Counted from the stretch's first letter, positions 1-8,966 are shown. The stretch: DNA of 30,000 bases from Cristatella mucedo (GCA_009760855.2 WPIO01000193.1:352501-382500); one strand, 5' to 3'. The notes: a model not told the origin generated them from the sequence alone. Program-made: numbers and translations.

Positions 1-1565
1 CTGTCAGCGTCGGTAGTAACTGCATCATCCTCATGTCTTGGGGGACGTTCGAATTTGTGTGCCGGGCGTGCAGGTGATCGCTTGCTCCCGGGCTTCTTTT
101 CTTGAGTTAGACTCTTCTTTAGTCTCTCTTTCTCTCCTGTTCTTCTATGCAGTATGGTGATTGAAATAATATTTGTGTTTACATAAAGTCCCACCCTATT
201 TAGCAAATATCCTTATCGCCTTAGCAAAATGTAAGTGGGTATTGAGTTTGTTTAAAAAAACTTGGGATTCTACCCCTCGGGAACCAGAAATGTGTTTTTT
301 CCCCCGGAGGACCTCTCTGCAGCTAGGATCCACATCCCGAGGTGCACGTTTGACAAACTGCTTCTTAATAAACCAGATATACCAGAATTCAATTACAATT
401 TAAAAGGAATCAGAGACCGTGGTATCTGAGCACTTCTGGCATACATGGCATTTGCCAAAGTATTTGTCAATGGCCAAAGTAACTTTTGACAATTGTCCAA
501 AATCACACTCAAGGCTTCAAGGGGTGGTGGATAGCCTACTGGAGGGGTAGTTGGTGTTTGTGTGCACATCTGTATGCACTTGCGGGTGTTTGCAACAGTG
601 TGAGTGTGCACTTGTTAAGGTTGGACGTGACGCGAGTTGCTCAGCTGCTGCTACAGCTGCAGCTGACGGTGCTGGTGCTGCTGCGTTGACCGTTGCTGCC
701 ATGTAACCACCAGCTGCAACTGCAGCAAGCTGCTTTCCTGTCAGACTAGCCGGCTTGCAGGGTGCCTGCGAGTAAGCTGCCGAATGCTGAATGCTGCAGC
801 TTGTAGAGCCTGAGGTGGGTACTGCTGCTTGGCTTGCTTGTTTGTCTGAGACCAGTGGGGTAATTTGTTGCTACTTAGCTAGCTACTGAGCTGGAGGACC
901 AGTTTATGGGAGTTTCATAAGACACCCGGGGCATATTTTTCCTTTGCCAGAGCTAGAAAAGCAGGTGTAAAACGAATGCCTGCTTGGGTAAACAGGAGTG
1001 AACTGAAATATAATACCATCGGGCTGGCCAAGGGCTTGCATAAAAATGCACTTTAATTATTGAGTTAGTCTTCGGTCTTATTTGGTTAGCCATAGGATTT
1101 CTATTTAAACCTTGTTTGCATATTTTGTTTGCATGCACAAAGAGTATTAATTGTGGAAGTGATAATGTATGCAGCAGAGGCTGGCAAGATGCTAACTAGC
1201 CCCTGGAGGACTTCCTTTCATCAGCCGGGTACAGCCACAGGAGGGAGGAAGTGAGCAAGCGAGGGAGCGCTGGCTAAGCCGCCCGGCCGACCAACCCATG
1301 GTGTTAGCAGACGCTAACGCATCCCCCCCAGCTCTGTGTTAGCGATAGAGCTGAAGGTGAAGCTGCCGATGCTGCCCGTTGCTTCTGCTTCTTTTCGAGA
1401 GCTTCTCTGCCGCTCTTCTCTGCCGCTCTGTTCTGTGCTTCTTCTCTGCCGATCACCCTCTCTTTTTATCGTTGTCATGCTGTGCATCTTCCTAGCCGAC
1501 TTTTCTATTGCAAGCCGGCACTGGCAGTTGCGCCTGACTAGACCCGCACGGCTTCTTGTTTGTCA
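1..1565. other. Unassigned DNA, left end
   Basis: No gene or mobile element is recognised here. Open frames are short and lack family resemblance. A CTG/CAG-rich patch at about 640-740 reads as alanine-rich on the minus strand, which is a composition effect. The stretch at about 1200-1560 is richer in G+C and CpG and could be a promoter or untranslated-exon region, but no TATA box, start codon context or splice pair makes that case. Confidence 0.5.
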
Positions 1566-2133
1566 CTCCTCCTCCTCCTCCTCCTCCTCCTCCTCTCCTC
1601 CTCCTCCTCCTCCTCCTCCTCCTCCTCCTCCTCCTCCTCCTCTCTCCTCCTCCTCCTCCTCCTCCTCCTCCTCCTCCTCCTCCCCCCTCCTCCTCCTCCT
1701 CCTCCTCCTCCTCCCCCCTCCTCCTCCGCCTCCTTCTCCTTCTCCTCCTCCTCCTCCCTCCTCATCCTCCTCCTCCTCCTCCTCCTCCTCCTCCTCCTCC
1801 TCCTCCTCCTCCTCCTCCTCCTCCTCCTCCTCCTCCTCCTCCTCCTCCTCCTCCTCCTCCTCCTCCTCCTCCTCCTCCTCCTCCTCCTCCTCCTCCTCCT
1901 CCTCCTCCCTCCTCCTCCTCCTCCTCCTCCTCCTCCTCCTCCTCCTCCTCCTCCTCCTCCTCCTCCTCCTCCTCCTCCTCCTCCTCCTCCTCCTCCTCCT
2001 CCTCCTCCTCCTCCTCCTCCTCCTCCTCCTCCTCCTCCTCCTCCTCTTCCTCCTCCTCCTCCTCCTCCTACTCTTCCTCCTCCTCCTCCTCCTCCTCCTC
2101 CTCCTCCTCCTCCTCCTCCTCCTCCTCCTCCTC
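1566..2133. repeat. 568-bp (CTC)n / (GAG)n microsatellite
   Basis: This is an almost uninterrupted CCT/CTC trinucleotide array. It is pure pyrimidine on the plus strand except for rare breaks, such as a CCG near 1728 and isolated A residues near 1764 and 2070. Small slips (CTCTCC, CCCCCC) reset the phase several times. That is why all three plus frames read as long poly-Ser, poly-Leu or poly-Pro and the minus frames as poly-Gly, poly-Arg or poly-Glu. None of these frames should be taken as protein. The long homopurine-homopyrimidine tract can in principle form triplex DNA, and its (GGA)n strand can form quadruplexes. Confidence 0.97.
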
Positions 2134-3201
2134 GCAGCCACCAGAACTTTAGCACTTGAGCGCGCGCTCGGCATGTTTGGGCAAGCGGCCGCCCTGCTCG
2201 ACCTTGGAGACAAGTCATGCCATGCATGGTCAGTGGCGGCTGTAATTACAGCAAGAGCAGCTGTGAGGCGGCAGGCCAGTTAGCTGCATACTAAAGCTAA
2301 AAATTGATCTTCAGCCGACATGGCGAGCTGTAATGAGAGCAATGAAATAGAAATGAAATTATAAAAAGACGGAGCCACAAGAATGTCTTCATTCTGGCTT
2401 GCCGTCGTGCCATGGCCGCCTGCCCCCCCCCTCCGGCCGTTTGTTGCAACGTCAATCGGTCCTATTGCGACTGCCGCTTGCTTTGTGAGACGTGCACGGC
2501 GAGGAAGCATGACTATCTGCCTTCGTTCGTTGCTGTGCGCCTCTCTGGGAACAGAGGACCTCGCTCCCTCCCAGTGGCAGACTGTGGCCGGCGGCTTAAC
2601 TCTCGGCTCCCAGGTCCTGTAAAGCCGGTAGGTTCATTAGGCAGCTGATAATGAAAAGAGCAAATGAAATTAGTAGTAGCATTGAAAGCAGTCCAAGAAG
2701 TCGCTGGCATTTAAAAGAGTCCCGTATTGACCAGTCAGTGCCGGCCGGAATTCCACTGGCCTATTTAGAATGTATTTCAAACTGCCAGGAACGTGCCCCT
2801 TAGTCCCCAACCCCCTACCCGATTCTCCCATCTTTCTCCCCCCCGAAAGAACTTGAACCCCGTTTGACGTCACCAGTTACCATCCGAGGAGATGATGGAG
2901 GAGCTGCTGTCTGCATGTCACAGTTTTTAGGTAGGAGCCTCTCTGTCTGTGTTGGTGGTTTGCTTAGTTTCTAGTCATTGCCTACCTGCTGTGCCTTTTT
3001 ACTTGATGGTCCGGCCTTGTCGGCGCCTGCTTGCTTCTGGTGTAGTCCATTTGCTGTCTCCCTAGGTTTAAGGTCGCTCAAGCAGACATACGCGGTCTTG
3101 CGTGCATATGCCAAAATCTGTGCTTGCGCTCATGTGCTCCTCCTGCTGATCCGGGTGCATGCACGCAAAAATTTGCATGAGACGAACTGTGCATGTCTAC
3201 G

Positions 3202-3204
<3 letters not shown>
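2134..3204. other. Unassigned DNA between repeats
   Basis: I see no recognisable gene here. G+C is high just after the CTC array (a NotI-type GCGGCCGC lies near 2187), and several overlapping short frames occur on both strands at 2280-2710. None has a recognisable motif or a convincing splice pair. Confidence 0.45.
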
Positions 3205-3245
<41 letters not shown>

Positions 3246-3255
3246 CGCGTGTGTG
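3205..3255. repeat. (GT)n microsatellite with GCGC variants
   Basis: The array is an alternating purine-pyrimidine run, (GT)16 followed by GCGCGCGTGCGCGTGTGTG. Such tracts are prone to Z-DNA. The reading frames over it, Val/Cys-rich on plus and Thr/His-rich on minus, are artefacts of the repeat. Confidence 0.95.
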
Positions 3256-4343
3256 AACGTGCATGCGTTCTGGCGCATGTGTGTGTTTATGCTTCTCGTG
3301 TGAAGGAGGCGATCGTGTTGGTCTGTCTCATTGTCTCCTAGTTCGTGCATGCATTCATTCTTTTGTCTCGAGTCGAGGAACAAGGAGCGATTATGACTCT
3401 GATTATTACGACTATTATTATGACTATGATTATGGCGCATTCTTTCGCCACTTCGAATCCTGCTGAGAGTTTTCCTATCGGAACAACTTTCCGCGCAATG
3501 CCGCAGCTGCAGTACGCTCGCGCCGCCGGTCTGGTAAGCCGAGAAGGCAGTGGCGTCAGGCACACCGGCAGTGGCGGCAGCGGCTGCGTGCCCGCCGCAA
3601 AGCATCTATCGCTTTGCCGCTCGCCTACTCACTTCGATCTTTCATGCAGCAGACAGCTTGAGCGAGTTGTTTACCAAGACAGCAGCGCTTCTATTGCGCC
3701 AAGTTATGCTTCAGGCTGGTGACGGTCGCTCTCCAGTGCAATGCCTCCTGATGGTGGGAAAGTGCTGGGATCAGGGACTCCTCGACTGCCTTTGGTAAGG
3801 GTAAATGTTCGAGAAAATACCGAGAAGGCTGGCCCAACAATGGTACAATTGTTTCGGGTACCTTTCACGAGAGAACGTGTTAGAAGTGGGATCTGAAATC
3901 TGATGATTCCAGCATAAAAAAGAAAGCACTGGAAAAAAGATAAGGCCACGGCCTTGTCAAGCCGACTGCAGGACTGCTGTTCGTCCAGGGGCAAATGATG
4001 GCACGGAGAGGAGCTGCACCTCTCTCCTGGCTCCTGGGGCATCCTGACGGTTGAGGCACCCCCAACTGCCCTGCCAGTCACTGTATTGTGATTATTCTAG
4101 GGACTTAGTGGTTCCGGTGGCACCCGGGCTAGCTGTGTGGCTTAGGCTAAGTAGTTGTTAATCTTATTTTCTTATCACTCTCTAGCCGACCTGGGTTGCT
4201 GGTGGTTTAGCCGGATTCATCCGACATGGATGGCTGAAGCCCCAGAGGTCATGTGCCTGTCACACAGAGCAGTGTGGCATTCAAATGGCTAGCTAGGAAA
4301 GCAGTGAGCCAGGATGGAGTACAAGCATGTGACTCTGCTCTAG
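3256..4343. other. Unassigned DNA with a short ATT/GAC-type repeat
   Basis: A degenerate trinucleotide run (TTATGACT, ATTATTACG, ATTATTATG) occupies about 3388-3434. The segment 3470-3720 is GC-rich and open on plus but has no family resemblance. Nothing else is recognised. Confidence 0.45.
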
Positions 4344-4454
4344 TGCTGCTGCCGCGGCTGTGGCTGCTGCTGCTGTGGCTGCTGCTGCTGCTGCTGTGGC
4401 TGCTGCTGAGGTTGGCCAATCTGGCTGCTGCTGCGCTCGGTGGCAGCTGCTGTG
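4344..4454. repeat. Imperfect (CTG)n / (CAG)n microsatellite
   Basis: Runs of CTG are interrupted by TGG and GAG variants, densest at 4362-4409. On the minus strand the repeat reads as poly-Ala, poly-Ser or poly-Gln depending on frame. No flanking coding evidence exists. Confidence 0.9.
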
Positions 4455-4793
4455 GAAGCTGCCTTCTCTCTTCGGGGCGTGCTGACTGGCACGTGGTGCT
4501 GCAGTGCCCCAGAGCACCTGCATGCATTCTAGCCGTTCATTATTTGTACAAACGAATGCACTTAAACCTACCTGCTTTGGTTTGAAACTGATTAATTGCA
4601 ACAAGCTTAATGCCAACCGACCTCTGGCTGCTCGTGAATACTTCCTCATGCAGCAGCATTTGAAATGGCAGCGATTGTTTGCAGAGATTATTCGTTTAAC
4701 ATTTAGAGCTAGCTGGTATCCAGTTTTTAGCTGTAGTCGTCCTGGTGACTTTTTGAAGTGAGCCAGACGCTGTTGCTGCTGTTACTCTCTCCC

Positions 4794-4811
4794 CTGCTGC
4801 TGCTGCTGCTC
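4794..4811. repeat. Short (CTG)6 run
   Basis: Six uninterrupted CTG units lie just upstream of the 24-bp minisatellite. It is a minor simple repeat. Confidence 0.9.
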
Positions 4812-4845
4812 TGGCTTTGCTCACTGCTCCTCATCATGCTGCCGT

Positions 4846-4909
4846 GATCCTGCTCTTGTTCCCGATCACGATCCTGCTCTCGTTCCTGATCACGATCCTG
4901 CTCCCATTG
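4846..4909. repeat. 24-bp tandem minisatellite, 2.7 copies
   Basis: Unit 1 (4846-4869) and unit 2 (4870-4893) both start GATCCTGCTC and end GATCAC, and differ at two positions. A partial third unit starts at 4894. The unit length is a multiple of three, so the overlapping plus frame shows an eight-residue hydrophobic periodicity that is a by-product of the repeat. Confidence 0.9.
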
Positions 4910-5237
4910 CTAGCTGAGCAACATGCAGCAAGGATTCCAGTGCTGGCACAAGCTGGCGTCTGTGAAAATAGTGTACTTAAAAATCCTCCACCGTCAGAGT
5001 CAATTACCCTCATTGGTGCTAAATAAACTTCAGACAGCCTATAACTATGGTCAACTGAACCTTGATAAATAGACTTGGCCACCTGTATGTCGACTTATGA
5101 CTCACGTGCAATGTGGGGCAGGCTTGCTCAGAGTATTGCCACAGCTGCAGTTATTTACAGACACTCTGTGCAATGGTGTCACAAAGACTTGTTCCGGCTC
5201 GTAAGATTGCACCGTCGTAGTGCCGGCAGATGGCTTT
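4910..5237. other. Unassigned DNA
   Basis: Nothing is recognised between the minisatellite and the SINE tail. Confidence 0.5.
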
Positions 5238-5325
5238 TGATAATAGTAATAGTAATAATAATAAGTCATTCATGTAGCAGCCCAAGAGAGGTAGCTCTCT
5301 TTCTAGGCATACAAAGCAAGCAAAA
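5238..5325 (-). mobile_element. SINE 3' tail fragment (GCGC-hairpin family), minus strand
   Basis: Read on the minus strand, this has the layout of the full copies at 15422 and 22036. An AGAGAG(N3-4)CTCTCT inner stem sits between a GCCTAG-like arm and a GGCTGCTACATGAATG block, followed by an ATTATTATTACTATTACT tail. The tRNA-like head is missing, so the copy is 5'-truncated, as is common for SINEs. The family resembles invertebrate SINEs with the conserved Nin-DC-type tail; that name is from memory and unverified. Confidence 0.75.
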
Positions 5326-6044
5326 TGTATCAATGGTCTGTACATACTTGATACTGAAATAGCATTTTTTAATGAAGTTTTGAAAATAAATGTTATTGAA
5401 ATATAATACAATTAGTTAATAAAGCTGCCATTCCCACTTTTTAATTACTTCACAGGGTCAGACATAAGAAAGTGCTTCAACCGAGCCCAAATGTGCTCTA
5501 TTCGATTTACGAACTATAAATTGAGCTGTCCAGACAACGTCTTTAGCAGCTGATTCAGCAGAAGACCTTAACACTGCTTATGCTGTGATATTCGTGTCAC
5601 TTTGCTGCTGCCAAATGCAATCTTTCCCACGAAGAACACCGATACTTGGAATTTCACAGTACCTCGAGCCAGTTCAATATGCTCATGTTGTGTATTCATT
5701 CATTAATACTGAGCAGTCATCCGACCGGAAGGGCGCCACCGACCCCAGATCTCAATACTGCCATCGACGAATTTATCTGTTGGCTCGTGATTTTTAGAGC
5801 TGGTCCATAAAGCTTGACTAGAGTCATCTGCCATGATGTGGGCGTGGTCGTGAGGACATGAGGGGGAGGGGGTACTTTTCCACTGCTCATGAGCTGCTCC
5901 TTAAGCAAAGGCACGGCGGTTTGCGACCGACCGTCGTAAATGTGTGCCTTGCAAGACCATCTCCATGCATACGACCTTGCCCTTAATGGCTGCAAACGAC
6001 CGAGGTAGCTCTTGCAGTGGCATCTTCCTGTGGTGGTATACCAC
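5326..6044. other. Unassigned DNA
   Basis: AT-rich at 5340-5460, then mixed composition. Short frames on both strands have no recognisable features. A small palindrome, TGGTATACCA, lies near 6034. Confidence 0.5.
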
Positions 6045-6062
6045 AGAGATAATACCAATACT

Positions 6063-6067
6063 GGTAC
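6063..6067. repeat. Target-site duplication GGTAC, left copy
   Basis: GGTAC here is repeated exactly at 7689-7693, immediately outside the two LTR ends. Five base pairs is the usual duplication length for Ty3/gypsy-type integration. Confidence 0.9.
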
Positions 6068-6223
6068 TGTTTATTTTTGTGCAGTCGTGCGCACAGATCA
6101 AGACAGCTCAGGCAGATACCAGCACACGGGCCTGCAAGCAACTGCTTCAAGTGAGTCCGCGCTGTTCTTGCCCCAGCGGCTTCCGCCGGACCTGTCAGCT
6201 GTCACGGTACAGTAGACCCAACA
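6068..6223 (-). repeat. 3' LTR of the compact retrotransposon (156 bp)
   Basis: It aligns along its whole length with 7506-7688, at about 90 percent identity by eye outside indels. The main difference is a 28-bp segment present in the other LTR and absent here after the shared GGCAGATACC. The plus strand reads TGTTTAT... to ...GACCCAACA. No TATA box or AATAAA is visible, which is typical of very short LTRs. Confidence 0.9.
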
Positions 6224-6235
6224 TCCTCTCTTCCC
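6224..6235 (-). other. Polypurine tract of the LTR element
   Basis: On the minus strand GGGAAGAGAGGA directly abuts the TG that opens the 3' LTR. A purine run at this exact place is the expected plus-strand primer for reverse transcription. Confidence 0.88.
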
Positions 6236-6384
6236 ATGAGAAGCCAACTGAGCATCAGTCGGCTTCTGAAAGTATAACCAATCATGCCAGAGGCTCAATA
6301 TAGCATGCAATGGAAAGTTAGAGAAAATCACAGGAAAGCACGAATTTGTGTCAGTTCAAAAAAGTGTCCTCACTGGCCTAGAGG

Positions 6385-7113
6385 CTATGTGACACCTGAT
6401 CGTAGTAGGCACACCAAACCACGGCCTTTGGTGACCAGCTGGATGCATGGGCCACCTTCTTTAAGCCACCGCTGGGACATAGGCAGCGCCCTTTTCCCAC
6501 AACCAGGGATTAGGCGCGCGCCTCCTCCCTCTGCCGCACGGGTTTCGAATGTCTCTGTTGCATTGGCAGCCACTTTTATGTCGCCGGCTCTACTCGTCAC
6601 AGTAGCAGTCCTGGCAGCACTAACCAGCGTCATAGCAGCGCCGACCGGCGCCTTAGTATTGCCGACTAGCATCGTAGCAGCACATCCCGGCGTTGACGGC
6701 ACAGCGCTGACCGTCGTAGCACCTGGCTGCATCTCGGGGAATGTCGTCGTCGAAGCTGTGACCGGTCGCAGCCGTCTCGGTGTCCGTCACCGGCGCCGTC
6801 TCGGTGACCCCGACCACTGCTGTCCTCTCTCACGGACCTCTGTAGTCGTCTGGCAACAAGCAGTTTCGCTGACCGGCGTCTTTTGGGCCACCGCCTCGTG
6901 GGCCCGTGCCATCTTGTCCGTCTCCTTGCTCTCTGTTTCGCAGGCCACTTCGTGGACAACATCCTCTGCCTCGTCGAAAGCCATCGACTCAGAGGCTTCC
7001 GTAACTTCAAAGGCCACCGCCACAGGCTGCTCCTCCACCGTTGCTGCCACCTGCTGCCGCTGTGAAATCGTTCTGGCAGGTGCTTGGGGCCCAGAGATTT
7101 TAGACAGCAACAA
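6385..7113 (-). pseudogene. Ala/Thr-rich open frame inside the LTR element, one in-frame TGA
   Basis: One minus-strand frame stays open from about 7145 to 6385 apart from a single TGA at 6787-6789. It first has an ATG at 6732; the upstream part has no ATG of its own and is reached in frame only from TTG codons near 7113, or by a frameshift from the overlapping frame that starts ATG at 7205. The upstream half is acidic and Glu/Ala/Val-rich, ending in SPRRRR before the stop. The downstream half is Ala/Thr/Val-rich with loose internal repetition. I see no CCHC zinc knuckle, capsid motif, DTG protease or YxDD. It may be a diverged gag, a captured host sequence, or non-coding GC-rich filler. The opposite strand is also open for 301 codons (6284-7189), so an open frame alone is weak evidence here. 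Confidence 0.35.
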
Positions 7114-7480
7114 ATATGTCTCATTGCTCGAGTTGGTATCGAAGCTAGTACAGATTCAGCCTGAGCAGGAATCTCCACCGCATATGTAGCACACACATCA
7201 GGCACAGAGGCAGAGGAAGGAGGAAGAATCCTCCTGACAAGTGCAGCAAGGTCCTGTAGCTAGAGTTCCGCTGGTTTACGCGGAGCTACCTCCAGCTTTA
7301 GTATGGAATACCCCTTAATAGGAAGGATACTTATCAGTATTGCCTTTCGTCGGGACTCTTCGGATATATGTTTCTCGAGGCACATCCTCGCAGCAATTGA
7401 AGCCTAGTCTGCGTACATCTGCTCCCCCGACGCTGGTGGAGCTCTCGTATCTGATTCTGCCTTATTACATGCAGCATGTC

Positions 7481-7504
7481 GTTCAAATCCCATTCTCGTC
7501 GCCA
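7481..7504 (-). other. Primer-binding site matching tRNA-Ser(GCT)
   Basis: The minus strand starts TGGCGACGAG one base after the LTR end and continues AATGGGATTTGAAC. It matches the complement of the 3' end of animal tRNA-Ser(GCT), as I remember that tRNA, at 22 of 24 positions. TGG pairs with the CCA tail and GATTTGAAC with the T-arm. This places the 5' LTR unambiguously and sets the element's orientation. Confidence 0.88.
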
Positions 7505-7505
7505 C

Positions 7506-7688
7506 TGTTATGTTTGTGCGGGCAGTCTCGCACAGATCAAGACGGCTCAGGCAGATACCGTTTACTGTAGAACCGGGCCGCACGGCCAGCACGCGGGCCT
7601 GCAAGCAACTGCTTCAAGTGAGACCGCTGTTCTCGCCCCAGCGACTTCCGCCGGACTGGTCAGCTGTCACGGTACGGCAGACCCAACA
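7506..7688 (-). repeat. 5' LTR of the compact retrotransposon (183 bp)
   Basis: The minus strand begins TGTTGGGTCTGCCG at 7688 and ends CATAACA at 7506, next to the primer-binding site. It carries a 28-bp segment at 7560-7587 that the 3' LTR lacks, plus scattered substitutions, which indicates an old insertion. A weak AGTAAA on the minus strand is the only candidate poly(A)-like signal. Confidence 0.9.
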
Positions 7689-7693
7689 GGTAC
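7689..7693. repeat. Target-site duplication GGTAC, right copy
   Basis: Exact repeat of 6063-6067. Beyond it, TAATAATAGTAAAATATA is SINE tail sequence, so the target was a SINE tail. Confidence 0.9.
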
Positions 7694-7737
7694 TAATAAT
7701 AGTAAAATATATCCAGTATATAGCACCCTTAGAGAAG

Positions 7738-7802
<65 letters not shown>

Positions 7803-7816
7803 GCACTTTGCTTATT
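7694..7816 (-). mobile_element. SINE tail/core fragment interrupted by CT expansion and LTR insertion
   Basis: On the minus strand the order is a GCAAAGTGCCC-like arm (7816-7801), an expanded (AG)n, then ATTTACTTCTCTAAGGGTGCTATATAC and an ATTTTACTATTATTA tail. The tail is cut at 7693 by the LTR element and resumes at about 6062-6045 (AGTATTGGTATTATC). Other copies carry only AGAGAGAGATTAAG at the place of the (AG)n. The tRNA-like head is absent. Confidence 0.8.
7742..7800. repeat. (CT)n microsatellite inside a SINE
   Basis: Fifty-nine bases of pure TC repeat. It lies exactly where the family consensus has a short GAGAGAGAT motif, so it probably grew from that motif by slippage. Confidence 0.95.
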
Positions 7817-8392
7817 CTGGGTGTGTGTGTGTGTTCATGTGTTTGTGAGTGGGAATGTTGTACTTGCTGCCCAACAAGATCAAGCCCGAAGAAGACTAAG
7901 CTCTGCTTGTTGGCAGGGTATAACCTGCTGCACGCTCGTTTGAGCAGCAAGCCAGCGTGCAGACGTGAGAGAGCTCGAATGGAGCCAGTGGCTAAAGCTA
8001 ACCTGCAAACTCTCAACGTCCTAATACTCACGTGGTTATTAACTACTTTAAAGTATGCATTTCGCCAACTATGAGTTACAGCTGCTCCATTTTTATAATG
8101 GTGGCAACAGATTTATGGAGCCAGTGATAGTGCTAAAGACTAAAGCTTCGTTTGACCCACCCTTTTTTTCAGGGGCCGTGTGCGGCTGGATGCGCATTGT
8201 GTGTAGGAAGTGGGAGGTTGAGCGGGGCAGGCTCGTATGAGCTTCCCCAAAATTAAAGAGGAGAGTTTGTAAGAGGTCCTCCGAGGAAGGGGGGGTTCAT
8301 TGCACCATCATTATTGTGCAGTGAAGAAGTAACGGCACATGCGAGCAAGGGCGGTAGGAGGGACAGTGATCCGCGGTGAGCAAAGAAAACCA
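7817..8392. other. Unassigned DNA
   Basis: A short (GT)7 lies at 7820-7834. The rest has no recognisable feature. Confidence 0.5.

Positions 8393-8426
<34 letters not shown>
8393..8426. repeat. (TCTG)n tetranucleotide microsatellite
   Basis: Eight and a half perfect TCTG units. The same tetranucleotide recurs in the compound arrays at 8967-9225 and 20393-20709. Confidence 0.95.
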
Positions 8427-8465
8427 GCAGAGGTGAGAGATGCGAAAAAATAGCTCCTAGCCTCC

Positions 8466-8616
8466 TTAGGCGTTTTTTAGCAAGTCTTTAGCCTCATCGC
8501 GGTCATCGTCAGCGATGCCGGCCACGGCCAGTGGCACTCGGCTGCTGATGTCGTCCGCTCGCCCTTCTTCGCGAGCTGCTGCTGACGCATTCTGCTCGGC
8601 CAGGCGCAGTGTGGCA
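8466..8616 (-). CDS. Possible terminal coding exon, minus strand
   Basis: On the minus strand a CTAACATGACAG acceptor, with a CTAAC branch-like motif just before it, leads into a 49-codon open frame ending in TAA at 8468-8466. The peptide starts ATLRLAEQNASAAAREEG and ends in an acidic-to-basic DDDRDEAKDLLKNA tail. Third positions are G/C-rich and the composition is unlike the flanks. A second frame is also nearly open, so the frame alone is not significant. No family is recognised and no partner exon is identified upstream. It could be the last exon of an unknown gene or a chance GC-rich segment. Confidence 0.27.
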
Positions 8617-8966
8617 CTGTCATGTTAGTTTTTCAATCGTACTTGCATCATGATAAGGGCTAGTAGTTTATGGAACTAATGCGATGCACACCATAAACCC
8701 TGATCCTTTGGATTTGGCACTAACTCTTCTAGCCATTGTTCAATTACCTACCTACCCTTGCCCATTCCAATGTCGTCATGCCTGTCCGACCATGCACCCG
8801 TGGCTTTGTTGCTCCATTCACCTCACATCCTCACTCTCAGCAGCTGCAGAAATCCCTGATGTATTCCTAGTGGAGGCACGATGCCTGCTGTAGTGGCCGT
8901 TTTTTAGCGTCTGAAAGGGGCAACGCCTAGTTTAAATGTCCTGCTGCTATTATCGTCTCACCTCAG
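8617..8966. other. Unassigned DNA
   Basis: Nothing is recognised. It would be intronic if the exon at 8466-8616 is real. Confidence 0.45.

Larger units (their letters stand above)
6068..7688 (-). mobile_element. Compact non-autonomous LTR retrotransposon (TRIM-like)
   Basis: The element is 1621 bp and lies on the minus strand. On that strand it runs 5' LTR (7688-7506), one spacer base, primer-binding site (7504-7481), internal region, polypurine tract (6235-6224), 3' LTR (6223-6068). It is flanked by a perfect GGTAC duplication. The LTRs begin TGTTGGGTC. The 5' LTR ends ATAACA and the 3' LTR ends ATAAACA. The internal region is only 1282 bp and shows no protease, reverse transcriptase, RNase H or integrase, so it would need an autonomous partner. 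The primer-binding site fits tRNA-Ser(GCT), a primer known for Mag-like Ty3/gypsy elements. It is longer than classical TRIMs (under 1 kb), so small LARD or an internally deleted copy are alternatives. It inserted into the (ATT)-rich tail of a SINE. Confidence 0.9.

Noticed and set aside
1566-2133. CRISPR array or satellite
   Set aside because: There are no spacers between units; it is a pure trinucleotide repeat.
1336-2283. Open frames of 198-315 codons over the CTC array on both strands
   Set aside because: All are homopolymeric Ser/Leu/Pro/Arg/Glu/Gly readings of one trinucleotide repeat, open in every phase. The flanking portions show no coding signature.
3078-3605. 175-codon minus ORF
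   Set aside because: It crosses the GT microsatellite (Thr/His repeat) and has no recognised motif or splice support.
6284-7189. 301-codon plus-strand ORF
   Set aside because: It lies antisense inside the LTR element. The sense strand is also largely open and the region is GC-rich and weakly repetitive, so the length is not evidence of a gene.
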